Shown piece by piece: positions 52,497 to 53,710 of a stretch of 53,710 nt of DNA (within the stretch, counting starts at the first letter, position 1; the number at the start of each line of letters is the position of its first letter). The stretch lies in assembly GCA_944381435.1 (NCBI GenBank), contig CALWLD010000016.1, positions 1-53,710 on the forward strand. Reading direction: 5' to 3'. The notes beneath the pieces were generated by a model. The model saw only the letters and a program-made list of their open reading frames with translations. It was not told the DNA's origin and made no database searches. Made by a program: the position numbers and the translations under genes. This DNA comes from an uncultured Clostridia bacterium. GTDB taxonomy: Bacteria; Bacillota; Clostridia; Lachnospirales; CAG-274.

Positions 52497-53230
52497 AAAA
52501 CTTAATTAAGGGACATATTTATCAATTAAAAAAGGACTATTTCTTTTTAGGTTGCATTATTTTTAGCCTTATATATTTAGGCTTATCTATCAAATTTAAC
52601 TCTCTTAGGATAGAATTAACAGGTGATAACGGTATTGAAACTATGATTAACTCATTTTTAAGCGTAAATATTATACTTTATGCCTTTATGCTATTAACCG
52701 CTAATACCGTTTCTGAGACGTATCGTTCTGGCGTAATGAAAAATATTATAGGCAGGGGTATTAAGAAAAAAAATTATTATGTTTCAATGGTTTTAACAAT
52801 GTCTGTTATATGCTTAACAGTAATATTTATTTATAGTTTAATTATGGGATATTTTGCATTTACTAAGGTTGGTATGGGAGCTATATCCTACCCTATTTAC
52901 CATTTGCTATCAGTAATAATACGTATTATTTTTATATTTACCTATATAAGCTTTGTTGTTACTGCAAGTATAATTACAAAAAATGCAATTACAGGGTTTA
53001 TATTAAGCATTATTATACCTTATATTCCTAAATTTTTAGAAATATTTCTTAGCATTTTTAAAATTAATATTAGCTTTGATTTTTTAAAAATCTCTCATTA
53101 TATGCCATCTTTTTATGATGCATCTAATGATTTATCATTTTTTATGCCAAGCCTTTTTATCCTTTTAGGATATCTTTGTTTATCCTTAATAATAGGTATT
53201 AATGTTTTTAAAAAGCAAGATATAAAATAG
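52493..53230 (+). CDS. ABC-2 type permease partner of the BcrA-like ATPase
   Basis: 245 residues, six membrane helices (LGCIIFSLIYLGLSIKF; IILYAFMLLTANTVSETYRS; later helices to ~238). The ETYRSGVMKNIIGRGIKKKN loop is typical of ABC-2 exporters. Translationally coupled to the ATPase gene (52493-52496). Substrate unknown. Confidence 0.85.
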   Translation: MKNLIKGHIYQLKKDYFFLGCIIFSLIYLGLSIKFNSLRIELTGDNGIETMINSFLSVNIILYAFMLLTANTVSETYRSGVMKNIIGRGIKKKNYYVSMVLTMSVICLTVIFIYSLIMGYFAFTKVGMGAISYPIYHLLSVIIRIIFIFTYISFVVTASIITKNAITGFILSIIIPYIPKFLEIFLSIFKINISFDFLKISHYMPSFYDASNDLSFFMPSLFILLGYLCLSLIIGINVFKKQDIK

Positions 53231-53234
53231 TTAA

Positions 53235-53346
53235 TTTTTTAAACATTGTAATAAAATAATATTAAATATTAATTAAAAGCCTTTGTTTAAGTAATTAAAG
53301 ATTTCTATGTAAAGCCTGGAATGGTGATAATCAGCACCTTGCCTTA
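53235..53346 (+). repeat. Degenerate family B repeat, copy B6
   Basis: Retains AATAAAATAATATTAAATAT, AAAGCCTT, TTTAAGTAATTAAAGATTTC, TAAAGCC and ACCTTGCCTTA of the family, but the G-rich run has decayed to TGGAATGGTGATAATC. Confidence 0.55.
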
Positions 53347-53368
53347 TCCTTAATATTAAAAATACAAA

Positions 53369-53395
53369 GAGGGTGAAGACTTTGTCTTCACCCTC
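53369..53395 (-). terminator. Terminator downstream of tRNA-Trp
   Basis: Perfect 12-bp stem GAGGGTGAAGAC-TTT-GTCTTCACCCTC. On the minus strand it is followed by TTTGTATTTTTAATATT. It coincides with the 3' hairpin of the family B repeat. Confidence 0.8.
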
Positions 53396-53432
53396 AAGCA
53401 AAGATAAAACCTTTGCTTACTAATTTATAAAA

Positions 53433-53503
53433 CAGGGGTAGTAGGAATCGAACCCACACTAAAGGTTTTGGAGACCTCTGTCATACCACTTGACCATACC
53501 CCT
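53433..53503 (-). tRNA. tRNA-Trp (CCA anticodon)
   Basis: On the minus strand, 71 nt: acceptor AGGGGTA/TACCCCT with G discriminator, anticodon loop CTCCAAA (anticodon CCA) on an AGGT/ACCT stem, T arm GTGGGTTCGATTCCTAC. It lies about 165 nt downstream of the 23S 3' end on the same strand and may be part of that rRNA transcript. Confidence 0.95.
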
Positions 53504-53669
53504 ATAAATAATATTTATAAAAAAATAGATATTACTGTATTTTTATAAAAAAATCAAGTTATATCTTAAATTTTATAATAATAAATATTAACTTTTATTT
53601 ACATTAAAACAATAACAAACACTTAACCAGATTGGTAAAACAGTTTTTCCTGATTTAAACCTTATCTTT

Positions 53670-53710
53670 GGACAAGCACTCGACCATTAGTACCTATCAG
53701 CTGAATGCGT
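53670..53710 (-). rRNA. 3' end of 23S rRNA (partial, continues beyond the window)
   Basis: Reverse complement reads ACGCATTCAGCTGATAGG then TACTAATGGTCGAGTGCTTG, matching the conserved 3' end of bacterial 23S (E. coli: GCGTTGAGC, GGTACTAATGAACCG). The GCTTGTCC end would pair with the 23S 5' end. No 5S gene follows within the 165 nt before tRNA-Trp. Confidence 0.88.

Noticed and set aside
53504-53669. 5S rRNA between 23S and tRNA-Trp
   Set aside because: The stretch is strongly AT-rich and I see none of the conserved 5S segments or a pairing 5'/3' stem.

Overview
The window is AT-rich and looks like a low-GC anaerobic firmicute of the Clostridia, probably a gut member of the Lachnospirales. 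This rests on the oxygen-sensitive pyruvate formate-lyase system, iron-sulfur L-serine dehydratase, a T-box in front of pheST, the firmicute gene orders rimP-nusA-ylxR-ylxQ-infB-rbfA-nrnA-truB-ribF and lspA-rluD-pyrB-pyrC, and a YesMN-controlled glycan locus. No species is claimed. Ribosomal RNA operons appear to border both ends: tandem rRNA-style promoters fire leftward out of position 1, and the 3' end of a 23S gene (minus strand) enters at about 53,670.

Layout. 1-750: rRNA-type promoters, a DUF896 gene, a four-unit palindrome array and tRNA-Ser(GCU). 822-6074 (minus): flavodoxin/SCP2 fusion, dapF, PAP2 phosphatase, ECF sigma, anti-sigma and an acyltransferase-like protein, probably a cell-envelope unit. 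6210-10057 (plus): an iron-siderophore ABC importer of the YclNOPQ type behind a palindromic operator. 10188-11270: a secreted SH3/NlpC peptidoglycan hydrolase. 11686-16090: the pyruvate formate-lyase locus, followed by a TDT/SLAC1-type anion channel. 16104-19880: T-box(Phe), pheS, pheT. 20088-21505: a von Willebrand A protein behind a large hairpin that includes its ribosome-binding site. 21553-34970 (minus): a glycan-use locus with a YesMN two-component system, ABC importer, GH38, GH31 and GH130, suggesting intracellular breakdown of imported N-glycan-like mannosides. 35015-37500 (minus): two small paralogous membrane proteins and sdaAA/sdaAB. 37649-42653 (plus): aroB, lspA, rluD and a pyrB-pyrC pair. 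43170-43544: an HsmA-like membrane protein behind a palindromic operator. 43669-51241: the rimP-to-ribF translation operon. 51585-53230: a BcrA-type ABC exporter. Then tRNA-Trp and the 23S end.

The most unusual things are these. (1) Pyruvate formate-lyase is split: a 679-residue core carries the catalytic Cys pair, and a separate 81-residue protein carries the glycyl radical loop; together they equal one normal enzyme. Between them lies a 66-residue gene that copies only the docking segment of the radical domain, has no glycine-radical loop, and ends in a Cys cluster. A perfect 10-bp hairpin separates it from the radical-domain gene. (2) The pyrB and pyrC at the usual firmicute pyr position are full length, but both have lost key catalytic residues. 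(3) Two families of structured intergenic repeats recur through the window. One (A) shows compensatory changes in two hairpins. The other (B) joins a hairpin to a G-rich run, and one copy is flanked by 22-bp direct repeats.
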